A stretch of DNA of 64,000 nt from Bacteroidota bacterium (GTDB taxonomy: Bacteria > Bacteroidota > Rhodothermia > Rhodothermales > Bin80): positions 1-64,000 of the forward strand of contig JAPOTE010000069.1 of assembly GCA_026709335.1 (NCBI GenBank), written 5' to 3'. The translations under genes and the position numbers were made by a program. This document shows, one piece after another, positions 1 through 9,691 of this stretch. Numbering within the stretch: position 1 is the stretch's first letter; each line of letters starts with the position of its first letter. The notes below the pieces were generated by a model, which worked only from the letters and a program-made list of their open reading frames with translations, did no database searches and had not been told where the DNA came from.

Positions 1-2
1 AG

Positions 3-170
3 CCCATGACCATCTTGCGCGATGCGACGACAGGCCGGATTCGGGGAATTCTCGATGGAGACCTAGACAAGTCGACTCTGGGCATGATCGCAATTAGCGA
101 CGAAAACACTCAGAATATTCAAGTCCTATTCAGCCGGGGGATTCCCAATTCTACGGATGTGAACCGGTGA
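3..170 (+). CDS. 3' end of an unidentified protein, truncated by the window edge
   Basis: An open frame enters from the left edge and ends at a TGA at 168-170, giving the last 55 residues of a protein. The tail reads PMTILRDATTGRIRGILDGD and ends in GIPNSTDVNR. I do not recognise the family. It has no membrane segment or catalytic motif that I can see. The gene runs towards the minus-strand ricT with a 179-bp gap. It is called coding because the frame is open from the edge and the next gene leaves room for a gene end here. Function is unknown. Confidence 0.45.
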   Translation, partial: PMTILRDATTGRIRGILDGDLDKSTLGMIAISDENTQNIQVLFSRGIPNSTDVNR

Positions 171-349
171 GAAAATCAAACAGAATAGGCTTGTCTGGCC
201 TACTCCGAACGCAACTCTTATGTTCAGATGCGCATTCTTCTGCCAGCCGTATTTTATCTGTGAGCTTGGGCTTTGTAAGTCATACAAGGTATTACTAGAA
301 TGCATGCCATGGCTTAAATCACACTGCGGTATCAGATGCAGTTGATTGT

Positions 350-1345
350 TTACCTTGCTTGTCTCTTTTTTGAGGTTGATTTTTTACCTCGACTCCGTAT
401 AGGTTTTTTCTTTGTGAACTTGACACTTTCGAGTTCAATATCTTCAATCAGGCCGTTATCCAATTTTACACGTACGGTTCGCGAGAATATGTTTGTCCCG
501 ATCACGTGACCATCCCCTTGATCTGTATCTATCTTTGTATTTTTTGAGGGAAAATCTTCAAGGATTTTCATGTATTGCTCAAGCTCGTAATTCAAACAAC
601 ACTTGAGCTGCCCACATCGCCCGGTTAATCGTTCGTTCGCAAGTGAGAAATCCATTTTTTTTGCAGCCGAAGCGGATACTGGAGGAATCTGGCGCATCCA
701 TGACGAACAGCAAAGCTCTCGTCCACACACACCAAGGCCACCAAGTCGAGCTGTCTCTTCTCGAGGAGTCAGGCGGAGAAATTCAACACGGGACTTAAAT
801 TGACGGCAAAGATCAGTAATAACCGGCCGTATCGAAACCTTATTCTTGCTCGTGTAAAAGAAGGACAGACGCTTACGGTCAAATTGCCATTCCGCATCGA
901 TTATTTTGATGGGAAGCTGGCGTCTTCGAATTGCATATTTTGCAGTACGAAGAGCCTCCTTTTCGGCCTTCTTATTTTTGTTATATATACTGCGATCGTT
1001 GGACGAAGCCAGACGGAGGACCTGACCATAATTCGGGTTCTGCCGTGCACGAATGTACACGAGCTCGCCGGTAAGTACAACCTGTCCATAATCAAGACCT
1101 CGTTGTGCAGAAACAATGATCTCATCTCCGGCATGAACGGGGATTTTTCGCTTGTTCTGGTACACTTTTCTACGACGTCCCCTGAACGCAACTTCGACCA
1201 AATCACAGTGATCTCGTCCCGCAACCTTTGAAGACTCGGGGAGCCAGTCGAAAATTTGTACAGACGGACAACTGTCATTACAACCGCCGTAACCTGTCAG
1301 CGAACTCCCGCTACAACCACAGGCACCATTTGCCCCACAAGCCAT
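350..1345 (-). CDS. ricT: PSP1-domain protein RicT (YaaT family)
   Basis: This 331-residue protein carries the PSP1 C-terminal signature. The cysteine-rich block GVCGRELCC lies at about residues 205-213, and TGRCGQLKCC at about 241-250. In Bacillus the homologue YaaT/RicT works with RicA and RicF in an Fe-S complex that stimulates RNase Y processing; that role is known for the family and is not shown here. The N-terminus is also cysteine rich (C3, C9, C11, C22, C26) and the C-terminus is a basic tail. The gene lies 80 bp downstream of holB on the same strand, the neighbourhood seen in many bacteria, so the two are probably co-transcribed. The ATG at 1343-1345 is the only sensible start. Confidence 0.88.
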   Translation of the reverse strand: MACGANGACGCSGSSLTGYGGCNDSCPSVQIFDWLPESSKVAGRDHCDLVEVAFRGRRRKVYQNKRKIPVHAGDEIIVSAQRGLDYGQVVLTGELVYIRARQNPNYGQVLRLASSNDRSIYNKNKKAEKEALRTAKYAIRRRQLPIKIIDAEWQFDRKRLSFFYTSKNKVSIRPVITDLCRQFKSRVEFLRLTPREETARLGGLGVCGRELCCSSWMRQIPPVSASAAKKMDFSLANERLTGRCGQLKCCLNYELEQYMKILEDFPSKNTKIDTDQGDGHVIGTNIFSRTVRVKLDNGLIEDIELESVKFTKKKPIRSRGKKSTSKKRQAR

Positions 1346-1425
1346 AATGAATTGGAGTTTTCACGAAAATGGTAAATATCGATACATTACGCTGTGAGGC
1401 CCATTACGTTCGATTCATGGGAGAG

Positions 1426-2580
1426 CTACATTGTGAGAGGGTTGAACAGCTTCCCATTATGAGGAGCTCGCATCGCCTGCCCCAAACGCGAAGACAAATT
1501 CACTAGTAATAGTGTTGTATGTACATTCGATTCCGTCAGAAGCAATGCCTCCTCGACGAGGCGGACCATTGCATCTAGGTCAGCATTTTGGAGGTTACGA
1601 TTGAATTTCATAATCTCCTCTTTCTGATCCTGATTTGTGATGAGAGCTTTTTCTCCCATAGCTCGATAAAGTGCCACGTCTCGGATCCAGTTCAAAAGGA
1701 GCCTAAGTAGGTTTCTGATTCCATCTCGGCTGGATTGGCTGATCTCTGCAATCAGATCCGTTTGCTGCACAAATTTTCTCATAAATGCGAAACGGAGAAA
1801 AGATAAAACTCGATCACGGTCATTGCGCAGGCTCTCATTTTGGGTTAACTCTAAAGCATGCAAATAAGAGCCCTGCGACATATTCCCTATGACATCTGCT
1901 AAATTCGCATCAACATTTTTACGCGCTTGTAAGGCGTTAGAGATTGTTTCGGGTGATAGAACCTCAAAGGACAAGTGCTGACAGCGAGACAAGATGGTTG
2001 GCAATAATTGATCTTTTCTCGATGTCGTCAGGATGAATATTGTATTAGGCCCAGGCTCTTCAAGAAGTTTCAGGAAAGCATTTGCCGCACGTTCACGCAT
2101 TGTATCGGCATCGGTGATGATGATAATACTGTAAGTGCCCATGGAAGGTCGTAGCATGACATGTTGACGAAGATGTAGGTTTATCCGGTCAATAGAGTAA
2201 AAGGCCTGCTTATATCTTTTTGTTGCACTTTTCGAGGCCCCCAAATTAGGGGCACGAAGAAAATCAATTGCTGCATAGGGATCTTCTGCAAGCAAGGCAA
2301 TACGTCGGGCTGCCTCTCCGGCCTTCGCGTCACTGGGCTCTGCCAGTAAAAACTGGATATCAGGATGCTCCACCTTAGATGATCTTTTACATGACTGACA
2401 TCTCTGTTCTGTGCTACAGCCTTCGCACTGCAATGCCTGAGCAAATGCAAGAGCAACTGCACGTTTTCCTGTTCCATCTAGACCATGAAACAGATACGCA
2501 TGAGATACGTGGCCTGAATCCACGGTACGCTGCAATAGGTTGATTACTTTTTTTTGCCCTATGATGTTATCCCAGTGCAT
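1426..2580 (-). CDS. holB: DNA polymerase III subunit delta' (clamp loader)
   Basis: A 384-residue AAA+ protein of the clamp loader that opens the beta sliding clamp. The P-loop GLDGTGKR lies at residues 33-40. It is followed by four zinc-ligand cysteines (C52, C55, C61, C64). Further on come FLKLLEEPGPNT and the sensor-1 region LTTSRKDQLLPTILSRCQ, which is typical of DnaX/HolB proteins. The C-terminal part is the helical collar domain. Length fits the family. It is the first gene of a minus-strand pair with ricT. Its ATG lies about 90 bp from the divergent tRNA gene. Confidence 0.92.
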   Translation of the reverse strand: MHWDNIIGQKKVINLLQRTVDSGHVSHAYLFHGLDGTGKRAVALAFAQALQCEGCSTEQRCQSCKRSSKVEHPDIQFLLAEPSDAKAGEAARRIALLAEDPYAAIDFLRAPNLGASKSATKRYKQAFYSIDRINLHLRQHVMLRPSMGTYSIIIITDADTMRERAANAFLKLLEEPGPNTIFILTTSRKDQLLPTILSRCQHLSFEVLSPETISNALQARKNVDANLADVIGNMSQGSYLHALELTQNESLRNDRDRVLSFLRFAFMRKFVQQTDLIAEISQSSRDGIRNLLRLLLNWIRDVALYRAMGEKALITNQDQKEEIMKFNRNLQNADLDAMVRLVEEALLLTESNVHTTLLLVNLSSRLGQAMRAPHNGKLFNPLTM

Positions 2581-2673
2581 GCGACTGTAATAAAGGATCT
2601 GTATCTAATCCTACCAATGCCCGAAAGGGTGGTTGCAACCCGCTTTGGATCATCTCCGTTCAAGAGTCAATAA

Positions 2674-2747
2674 GGCGTGGTAGCTCAGCCGGTTAGAGCG
2701 TGCGACTCATAATCGCAAGGTCGAGAGTTCGAGTCTCTCCCACGCCA
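2674..2747 (+). tRNA. tRNA-Met (CAT), elongator type
   Basis: The 74-nt cloverleaf has acceptor arms GGCGTGG/CCACGCC with discriminator A. The D-arm is GCTC..GAGC, the anticodon stem TGCGA/TCGCA carries loop CTCATAA, and the T-arm is GAGAG TTCGAGT CTCTC. The anticodon is CAT. The loop and the paired first base pair fit elongator tRNA-Met rather than the initiator. A lysidine-modified tRNA-Ile2 also reads as CAT and cannot be excluded by eye. CCA is not encoded: the discriminator is followed by CTG. Confidence 0.93.
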
Positions 2748-2839
2748 CTGAAGTCGTCTCAATCATAAGGCCTTGTCCAAGGCCGATCTCACTTTATGGA
2801 AGCCTCCATATCCCACAGAATTGATGATTAGAATCCATG

Positions 2840-3229
2840 CTATAATCGGTTTTGATCCAGAAGTTCTGTAATCACATCTTCATGGTCCAGCCGAACCAAA
2901 GCCAGAATGGCATGATGTGGGATGATAAGGAAATTCGTGCCCTTGTAGGTAAATTCAATAGCTTCCTTGCGCTGAAAAAATGCGATATCCCCGATATTTG
3001 CTTCCAGCGGAAGGTATGTTCCAATCGTTTTTGGTTCAGTCCAGGGTTCACTCGCAGAGTAATCCGGGTTGGGGATTAAATGGCCGGGACCAACCTGTTC
3101 TACACGCCCTGATCCGATTCGATCTCGCTCAGCAACAGAGGCGGGCAAAACCAGCCCGGATTCGGTCTGTTGCTCACCAGTATCAGGTTTGATCAGAACG
3201 CGGTCACCAACAATAATCAACTCTGCCAT
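2840..3229 (-). CDS. stand-alone GroES-like co-chaperonin family protein
   Basis: The 129-residue protein opens IIVGDRVLIKPDTGEQQTES, matching the first strands and mobile loop of Cpn10 (GroES). It ends with the Cpn10-like FTYKGTNFLIIPHHAILALV. It is longer than GroES (about 95 residues): an insert of roughly 20-30 residues (IPNPDYSASEPWTEPKTIGT) replaces the usual roof-loop region, and there is a C-terminal extension after the last strand. No groEL is adjacent, so it is probably a paralogue of the true groES, a type present in FCB genomes. Whether it caps GroEL is unknown. A MITE-like element lies in its upstream region. Confidence 0.75.
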   Translation of the reverse strand: MAELIIVGDRVLIKPDTGEQQTESGLVLPASVAERDRIGSGRVEQVGPGHLIPNPDYSASEPWTEPKTIGTYLPLEANIGDIAFFQRKEAIEFTYKGTNFLIIPHHAILALVRLDHEDVITELLDQNRL

Positions 3230-3243
3230 AATTCAGAAACATA

Positions 3244-3342
3244 GAGGTTCTTGCAAAACCTCTGTTTTCAGATAGAAAAGACTCCCTCAGGTGCTTTCAG
3301 AGCAACGTTTATGCTCAATTTCGGAGGTTTTGCAAGAGGTTC
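3244..3342. mobile_element. 99-bp MITE-like element with TIRs and 4-bp target duplication
   Basis: The left end reads GAGGTTCTTGCAAAACCTC. The right end, reverse-complemented, reads GAACCTCTTGCAAAACCTC, so 16 of 19 bases match. CATA flanks both sides (3240-3243 and 3343-3346), as expected for a 4-bp target-site duplication. The element has no coding capacity. It lies between the GroES-like gene start and the symporter stop codon. The left terminus is itself a short palindrome (GAGGTT..AACCTC), so a terminator-like hairpin is an alternative reading. TTGCAAAA-containing ends are common in IS5-type elements; the family assignment is inference. Confidence 0.55.
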
Positions 3343-3349
3343 CATAGAC

Positions 3350-5146
3350 TCAAGATAGTTCAGTACGTTTTTGATCAAACGTCCACCTCAGATACAAGGT
3401 CGAAGCAACAACCACAAGAAACATCAAGCCACTTGATAAGATATTCCCGAGAATCAAATATCCCACAGCAAACAGGCTGGTATATACAAGTAAAACCCCC
3501 GCTCCCCATTGACGTGCCATAGAAGCAATGGTCGCATCGGACTCAACTTCCGGATGGAGTGAGGCAATTGGTCGCCAGCCAGGGCCGGCAGGTCGAACAA
3601 GAGTAAAAAATTCTTCAAGAGTGGATTGACTGGTCGGTTTTGTCACAAATGTGGCCAACAGCCAGAGAATGGTGGTAACCGTCACGATCACGAACATGTT
3701 AGACGGAAACGGTTCCTGAATTCCAGGAACAGGAACCCCTAGCAATGTCAGGAAGACCAGAAGAATTGGAGCCAATGTAGCCACTAACTCGCTCCATGCA
3801 TTGATTCGCCACCAATACCATCTCAGAATCAAAACCGTTCCGAGTCCAGCTGACGCAGTGATAATCAGCGTCCATGCCTGACTAATAGATTCAAGTTGGG
3901 TGGCCAGAAGGATACTGAGTAACCCCACGATGAACGTGAGAATTCTGGAAATTAAAACGTAATGGCGTTCATCTCTGTCCGGTTTTACAAATCTGCGCCA
4001 GAAATCATTGACCAGATAAGAAACTCCCCAGTTTAATTGAGTGGAAATCGTACTCATGAATGCTGCCAGGAAGGCAGCGAAGACCATTCCGAGTACTCCA
4101 ACAGGTAGCACATCCCGCATGACCATGATGAATCCTTCACGAGATTGTTCAAGGTTGGGATACAGAATCAGTGAAGCCAGAGCAACAAGAATCCACGGCC
4201 ACGGGCGGATGCAGTAATGAGCAATCGTGAACAAAAGGGCAGAAAATGTTGCATCTCGCTCGCTGGCAGTCCCCATCATTCGCTGTGCACTATATCCACC
4301 ACCACCTGGTTCAGAGCCCGGATACCAGCTGCTCCACCATTGAATTCCAATGAATGCCACGAAAGCAGGAACAGATAATGCGAAGGCTGCTACCGCGCCA
4401 GATGCCTCTCCAATGGTTGGGAAGAATCGGAATGTTTCCGGTGGCAGTTGGGCTTTAAGGCCGGAAATTCCACCAATTTCAGGCATGCGAAGCACGAAAA
4501 TTGCCATAAGAACAGATCCAACCATGGCCAACGTAAATTGCATCACATCTGTTACAGCAACTCCCCATAATCCCGAGAGTAATGCAAAAATCGAGACCAG
4601 AATCACAAGCATGCTGACGATTACAAGAGATGCACTCATGGTGATGCCGCCAAAAGAAATGGACGATTTCCCGAAAATGGTGAGTTCAGGCCATAGTACA
4701 TGAATCGCAGTTTCCATCGCAAGAGAAACCCAGCCAATGATGATGATATTCAGTAATAGTCCAAAGTAAATTGCTTTGATTCCACGAAGCCACGCGGCAG
4801 CTTTTCCTGTATAACGAACTTCGACGAATTCAACATCTGTTTGAATTCCACATCGGCGCCACAGGCGGGCAAAAAAGAATACGGTCAACATCCCTCCAAA
4901 TGCAAAATTCCACCAAATCCAGTTACCGGCAATCCCGTCTTGAGCGACGAGTTCGGTGACCGCCATGGGCGTATCGGCTGCAAAGGTGGTTGCAACCATG
5001 CTGATGCCAGCCAGCCACCATGTCATCCGGCGTCCACTCAGAAAAAATTCAGAGGTGTTTAACCCGGCCCGTTTTGAGTAAAAAAGGGCAATCCCTACAA
5101 CAACTAGGAAGTAAACCGAAATGATAGCCCAATCAAGTAGTGTCAT
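3350..5146 (-). CDS. sodium:solute symporter family (SSS) transporter
   Basis: This 598-residue membrane protein has about 13 hydrophobic segments. The N-terminus (LLDWAIISVYFLVVVGIALF, then SEFFLSGRRMTWWLAGISM and VATTFAADTP) matches the sodium/solute symporter family (SGLT/PutP fold). The GRRMTWW-type loop after TM1 and the ATTFAADTP stretch on TM2 are family hallmarks and probably sodium-site elements. The substrate cannot be told from sequence. The gene stands alone. Its stop codon is 8 bp from the MITE-like element, and its start faces parC across a 310-bp divergent intergenic region. Confidence 0.85.
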   Translation of the reverse strand: MTLLDWAIISVYFLVVVGIALFYSKRAGLNTSEFFLSGRRMTWWLAGISMVATTFAADTPMAVTELVAQDGIAGNWIWWNFAFGGMLTVFFFARLWRRCGIQTDVEFVEVRYTGKAAAWLRGIKAIYFGLLLNIIIIGWVSLAMETAIHVLWPELTIFGKSSISFGGITMSASLVIVSMLVILVSIFALLSGLWGVAVTDVMQFTLAMVGSVLMAIFVLRMPEIGGISGLKAQLPPETFRFFPTIGEASGAVAAFALSVPAFVAFIGIQWWSSWYPGSEPGGGGYSAQRMMGTASERDATFSALLFTIAHYCIRPWPWILVALASLILYPNLEQSREGFIMVMRDVLPVGVLGMVFAAFLAAFMSTISTQLNWGVSYLVNDFWRRFVKPDRDERHYVLISRILTFIVGLLSILLATQLESISQAWTLIITASAGLGTVLILRWYWWRINAWSELVATLAPILLVFLTLLGVPVPGIQEPFPSNMFVIVTVTTILWLLATFVTKPTSQSTLEEFFTLVRPAGPGWRPIASLHPEVESDATIASMARQWGAGVLLVYTSLFAVGYLILGNILSSGLMFLVVVASTLYLRWTFDQKRTELS

Positions 5147-5456
5147 ATCTCTTAGTGGCTTTACAGTTAAAAGAATCCAATACTTTAGTCAAATATAATA
5201 TCACAGAGATGGATCATGGTTATCTTTGGAATTTTCGATCTTTGGAGTCTAACGGATATGATATGCAAGAATTCTCTTGCATGGAAAACCAGTTAAGGGA
5301 ATAGATTAAAGTATAGCGTCCCCTCAAGATATGAGTTTGGTAGAAATGATCCTGCATAGCCCCTATAGATCGTATTTTGTTAGAATCGTTGAAGGAGTGA
5401 AATAAATGATACGTTCAGTAGTATTTTATTTGGATCAATCAGAACTGCGTTGAGGA
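5147..5456. other. divergent intergenic region, symporter/parC
   Basis: These 310 bp separate the divergent symporter and topoisomerase operons and must hold both promoters. The region is AT-rich. I see no convincing ORF, riboswitch or strong hairpin. Several TA-rich hexamers are present, but no promoter stands out clearly enough to annotate. Confidence 0.5.
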
Positions 5457-7772
5457 ATGGACCATGTAGCATCGGCACCGCTCCATGAAATTACAAATAC
5501 TAGATATCTCAACTATGCTCTATCAGTCATTACCAGTAGAGCGTTACCAGATATTCGAGATGGATTGAAGCCAGTTCAGCGGCGGATTCTGTATGCCATG
5601 TTTACGAGTCTTCGTCTGTATCCTGATGCAAGGTACAGGAAGAGTGCAACGATCGTCGGAGATACAATGGGGAAGTATCATCCACACGGCGACAGTGCAA
5701 TCTATGATGCAATGGCACGAATGGCGCAGTCTTTTGCATTACGTGATCCACTGATCGATGGACATGGTAATTTTGGCTCTATTGACGGGGATCGTCCCGC
5801 AGCAATGCGATATACAGAAGCGAAGCTGCTTCCATTGGCAATGTCTCTCCTGGAAGAGCTCCGTCAAAATACGGTTCCATTCAGGCCCAACTTTGACGCC
5901 ACATTGTCTGAGCCGGTTGTTCTGCCTGCCCGGATTCCTAACCTGTTGGTCAATGGTGCCACGGGGATTGCAGTTGGAATGGCAACCAATATTCCACCCC
6001 ATAACCTTGGTGAGGTTGTAAGTGGTGCGATCTATATGGTAGAATCATTGTTGAGACGGTCAGATCATACTTGGCCAACCAATGCAATCAATCGCTTACT
6101 TGACCGTCATATCCAGGGGCCGGACTTTCCGACCGGTGGCAGAATGATGAACTCCAAAGAGGAATTGCATCAGATTTACAAGAAAGGGGAAGGAACCATC
6201 ATTCTTCGCGGGACTTATCAGATTGAACATAAATCAAAAGTGGTCATCACCTCAATTCCGTATGCAATCAACAAGAGCGATTTGATCGAAAAAATTGCAA
6301 CTCATATTGCTAATGGAAAAGTTCCGCAATTACTTGATATTCGGGATGAATCTACGGATGAAATTCGAATTGTATTGGATCTGAAACGTGGCGCGAATGT
6401 GGAAGCTGCCATGGGATATCTATTCAAGTATACGCCTCTGCAGTCGCGCTTCCACGTCAATCTGACCTGCCTTCTTCCCACGATGAATCCCCAGATCTGC
6501 GAGCCAAAGCGGATCAATTTACAGGAAGCTCTGGAGCATTTTCTACTCTTTCGACTCGAGGTTGTCACTCGCAGGCTGAGGTACGAGTTAGAGCGCCTGG
6601 AAGAACGCATTCATATTCTCGAAGGGTTTGAAATCGTTTTCGATGCGCTGGACGAAGCCATCAAGATTATCCGATCTTCAAGAAATAGGGCCGATGGAGC
6701 CCAGCGTCTACGACACCGATTTATGCTTTCCGAGATCCAAGCCAATGCCATTCTTGATACGAGGCTCTATAGGTTGTCTCAGATTGAAATTCAGGCGGTG
6801 CGAGATGAACTTGAAGCCAAGCAGATCCGAGCTCAGGAGATTCGAGAGCTACTCGCAGATGAAGTCGCGCGATGGAAATTGGTTCGGGGAGAATTAAAAG
6901 AAATCAAACAGCAGTTTGCCACTAATCGGCGTACCACTATAGCATTGGGAGATGAAGAAAACTATGAATATTCTGAAGAAGATTTTATCGTAGATGAGGA
7001 TTCGGCGGTGATTGTTACACGATCAGGTTGGATCAAGCGGCAACGTTCCTATACTGAAATTGGAACGATTCGCGTTCGAGATGGAGATGAAGTCGGATGG
7101 GCTTTGGGGGCGGGAACACGCTCCACCGTTATTCTACTGACGAATTTTGGACAGACTTACACGATAAGAGTCAATGATATTGTCAGTACAACGGGGCATG
7201 GAACCCCGTTACAGAAGCTGTTTGACTTTAGAGATAAGGAACGGATCATCGGAGCAATTCCCTGTGATTCAAGGGCAGTTGGCCCAGCAATTTCATCCCC
7301 GGAGGAAGATCCCCTGGGATATTTGGTTGCGGTCACAATTCGCGGCATGGTACTTCAACAGCCGTTGAAACAGTTTTCTGATGTATCCACGCGTAAAGGA
7401 AGATTGTTCATGCGACTAGGTAAAGATGATCAAGTCTTCGGTGCGTGGCCCGTTATGGGAGATGAATTTGCTTGCCTCGTATCTCAAAAAGGGTATGCAC
7501 TGATTTTTGCGACACAAGAAATTCCTGTTATTGGTGGACCGGGGAAAGGAGTAATCGGAATGCGTTTGGGAGTTGAGGATACTTTGATAGGAGCAACCGT
7601 CAGTGCAAATATGCGTGATGGAGTGATCGTTCAAACACCAAGAGGTCGACAAGAAATTATCCGCAGAACCAAGTATGAGCCGGCGCGCAGAGGAGGCAAA
7701 GGTAGAAAAGTCATCATGCGTGGAGATCTGACGCCAGTGGCTCTTGAACCGATTGAATTACAGTTGACATGA
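5457..7772 (+). CDS. parC: type IIA DNA topoisomerase subunit A (topoisomerase IV ParC type)
   Basis: The 771-residue A subunit breaks and rejoins DNA. The catalytic tyrosine is Y119 in [10 protein letters not shown]. The quinolone-determining region reads [14 protein letters not shown], with S80 and D84 at the usual resistance positions in wild-type-like form. The [12 protein letters not shown] motif is near the N-terminus. RYTEAKL and the short C-terminal beta-pinwheel favour ParC over GyrA. However, the [12 protein letters not shown] stretch is GyrA-like and RRGGKGRK near the C-terminus resembles a displaced GyrA box, so a gyrase role remains possible. The stop overlaps the start of the B subunit by ATGA, implying translational coupling. 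GAGG sits just upstream of the ATG. Confidence 0.82.
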   Translation: MDHVASAPLHEITNTRYLNYALSVITSRALPDIRDGLKPVQRRILYAMFTSLRLYPDARYRKSATIVGDTMGKYHPHGDSAIYDAMARMAQSFALRDPLIDGHGNFGSIDGDRPAAMRYTEAKLLPLAMSLLEELRQNTVPFRPNFDATLSEPVVLPARIPNLLVNGATGIAVGMATNIPPHNLGEVVSGAIYMVESLLRRSDHTWPTNAINRLLDRHIQGPDFPTGGRMMNSKEELHQIYKKGEGTIILRGTYQIEHKSKVVITSIPYAINKSDLIEKIATHIANGKVPQLLDIRDESTDEIRIVLDLKRGANVEAAMGYLFKYTPLQSRFHVNLTCLLPTMNPQICEPKRINLQEALEHFLLFRLEVVTRRLRYELERLEERIHILEGFEIVFDALDEAIKIIRSSRNRADGAQRLRHRFMLSEIQANAILDTRLYRLSQIEIQAVRDELEAKQIRAQEIRELLADEVARWKLVRGELKEIKQQFATNRRTTIALGDEENYEYSEEDFIVDEDSAVIVTRSGWIKRQRSYTEIGTIRVRDGDEVGWALGAGTRSTVILLTNFGQTYTIRVNDIVSTTGHGTPLQKLFDFRDKERIIGAIPCDSRAVGPAISSPEEDPLGYLVAVTIRGMVLQQPLKQFSDVSTRKGRLFMRLGKDDQVFGAWPVMGDEFACLVSQKGYALIFATQEIPVIGGPGKGVIGMRLGVEDTLIGATVSANMRDGVIVQTPRGRQEIIRRTKYEPARRGGKGRKVIMRGDLTPVALEPIELQLT

Positions 7773-9691
7773 GCTCATATACAGGATCAGATATCATTGT
7801 TCTGGAAGGTCTTGAGGCAGTGCGTAAACGCCCGGGGATGTACATTGGCGGGACAGGCAAGCCAGGCCTCCATCATCTCCTCTGGGAAATCGTTGACAAT
7901 GGAGTTGATGAAGCCGTGAACGGGTATGCAGATACGATTAAAGTGATACTTCACGAAGATAGAAAGAGTGTCACCGTTGAGGACAATGGGCGCGGGATTC
8001 CGGTTGACCCTCATCCACAGAAGAAAATCCCTGCATTGGAAGTTATTCTCACTACCTTGCATTCCGGGGGTAAATTTGAAGGAGATCAATATGTAACCTC
8101 AGGCGGATTACATGGGGTAGGGGCCTCTGTAGTAAATGCTCTATCTAAGGAGCTGATCGCCAGAGTCAAACGAGATGGGAACACCTACGAACAGAAGTTT
8201 AAGCGTGGTCGCACCGTGAGCAAGTTGGAAGACCTACAAAAAAGAACACGTCTTACAGGAACAAGTATCTATTTTGTCCCGGATCCAGAGATCTTTGATT
8301 CAACAAAATTTGATGCAAAGCGAATTCGAGATCAACTGGAAATAAAATCCTTTTTGAATCGGGGATTACGCATCATTTTCCATGACAAAGGGGGAGGCGA
8401 AGAGGTAGAGTTTGTGCATGAGGGCGGGATTGTTGAATATTTGGAGTATTTAATCAACAAAAATGAAATCTTGCCAGTCCACCCGGAGACGTTTTCGATT
8501 CTTCAGGATACATTAGAAAATTCCGTCCGCTTGGAGGTTGCGCTGCAGTGGACCGAATCAACACGGGAATCTGTGAAATCCTATGTTAACGGAATTCCTA
8601 CACAAGATGGAGGAACACACGAGCAGGGGTTCAGGGATGCGGTCAGAACGGCGGTTCGTGCCTGGATGGAAACACACAATGCGATTCCTCGCGGAGTTGA
8701 GGTGACTCCGGATGATATACGGGAGGGGTTATTTGGTGTCATCAACATGTTCATGACCAATCCGCAATTCCAGGGGCAGACGAAGGATAAGCTTAATAAC
8801 CCTTCTGCCCGATCTTTGGTCAACGGGGTGGTTCGAGTGGCGCTTGAACAGTTTCTAAACACTCATCCATCTGCAAGTGATGCGATTGGAGCCAGGGTCC
8901 TCCAGTCAGCACGCGCACGGCAAGCGAGCCGAGCCGCTGCAAAATCAGCCAGATCAAAGGCACGCCAGCGAAGACGTCTCACACTTCCCGGAAAGCTGGC
9001 CGACTGCTCTTCTATGGATCCTGTTGAAGGAGAGCTCTTCATCGTAGAGGGCGATTCTGCCGGTGGTTCAGCAAAACAGGGCCGAGATCGCAAAACACAG
9101 GCTGTACTTCCGTTACGTGGAAAAGTATTAAACGCAGAGCAGGCAACTGTCAGGAAGCTGCAGAACAACTCGGAGTTGTCCAATGTCGTTCAGGCGCTTG
9201 GATGTGGCATGGGAACCAGCCTTGAACCCGACAAACTACGCTACCATAAAGTGATTCTTCTCATGGATGCAGATTCGGATGGGCATCATATCGCAACATT
9301 GATGTTAACTTTTTTTTACCGATATATGCGTCCACTCATTGACCGAGGACACATTTATGTGGCAGAGCCTCCGCTATATAGGTTGGATGCAGGGAAGCAG
9401 ACATACTGGGCTCTGGATGAAGAAGAAAAAGCTCGAATCGAAAAACGTTTACAACAAAAAAACTCGCGGATTAAAATTGAAGTGCAACGATTTAAGGGGC
9501 TGGGGGAAATGATGCCTCAGACGCTCAAAGAAACAACTCTGGACCCCGCTCGTCGCCGAATTCTGAAGGTTACTATTCCCGAAAAAACCCGGGCAGAAAA
9601 CACCATCTCCGGATTGATGGGGCGAGATGCATCTGTGCGTTATCGTTTCATCATGGAGAACGCGCGAAATGTGGATGATCTGGATCTATAG
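7769..9691 (+). CDS. parE: type IIA DNA topoisomerase subunit B (topoisomerase IV ParE type)
   Basis: The 640-residue ATPase subunit partners the A subunit encoded just upstream. The GHKL fold shows [15 protein letters not shown], the Mg-binding asparagine near residue 44 in [19 protein letters not shown], and the lid motif [16 protein letters not shown]. The TOPRIM domain shows [18 protein letters not shown] and the metal aspartates [21 protein letters not shown] and the length favour ParE over GyrB, which usually has GVGVSVVNALS. The A-then-B order with ATGA overlap means both subunits come from one message. Its last 41 bp overlap the end of the convergent EamA gene. Confidence 0.85.
   Translation: MSSYTGSDIIVLEGLEAVRKRPGMYIGGTGKPGLHHLLWEIVDNGVDEAVNGYADTIKVILHEDRKSVTVEDNGRGIPVDPHPQKKIPALEVILTTLHSGGKFEGDQYVTSGGLHGVGASVVNALSKELIARVKRDGNTYEQKFKRGRTVSKLEDLQKRTRLTGTSIYFVPDPEIFDSTKFDAKRIRDQLEIKSFLNRGLRIIFHDKGGGEEVEFVHEGGIVEYLEYLINKNEILPVHPETFSILQDTLENSVRLEVALQWTESTRESVKSYVNGIPTQDGGTHEQGFRDAVRTAVRAWMETHNAIPRGVEVTPDDIREGLFGVINMFMTNPQFQGQTKDKLNNPSARSLVNGVVRVALEQFLNTHPSASDAIGARVLQSARARQASRAAAKSARSKARQRRRLTLPGKLADCSSMDPVEGELFIVEGDSAGGSAKQGRDRKTQAVLPLRGKVLNAEQATVRKLQNNSELSNVVQALGCGMGTSLEPDKLRYHKVILLMDADSDGHHIATLMLTFFYRYMRPLIDRGHIYVAEPPLYRLDAGKQTYWALDEEEKARIEKRLQQKNSRIKIEVQRFKGLGEMMPQTLKETTLDPARRRILKVTIPEKTRAENTISGLMGRDASVRYRFIMENARNVDDLDL

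Noticed and set aside
603-1278. Several open frames on both strands inside ricT
   Set aside because: They are shadows of ricT, whose cysteine motifs and length are convincing; none has a recognisable domain.
2674-2747. tRNA gene as an integration site
   Set aside because: No repeated 3' tRNA segment or integrase is visible nearby.
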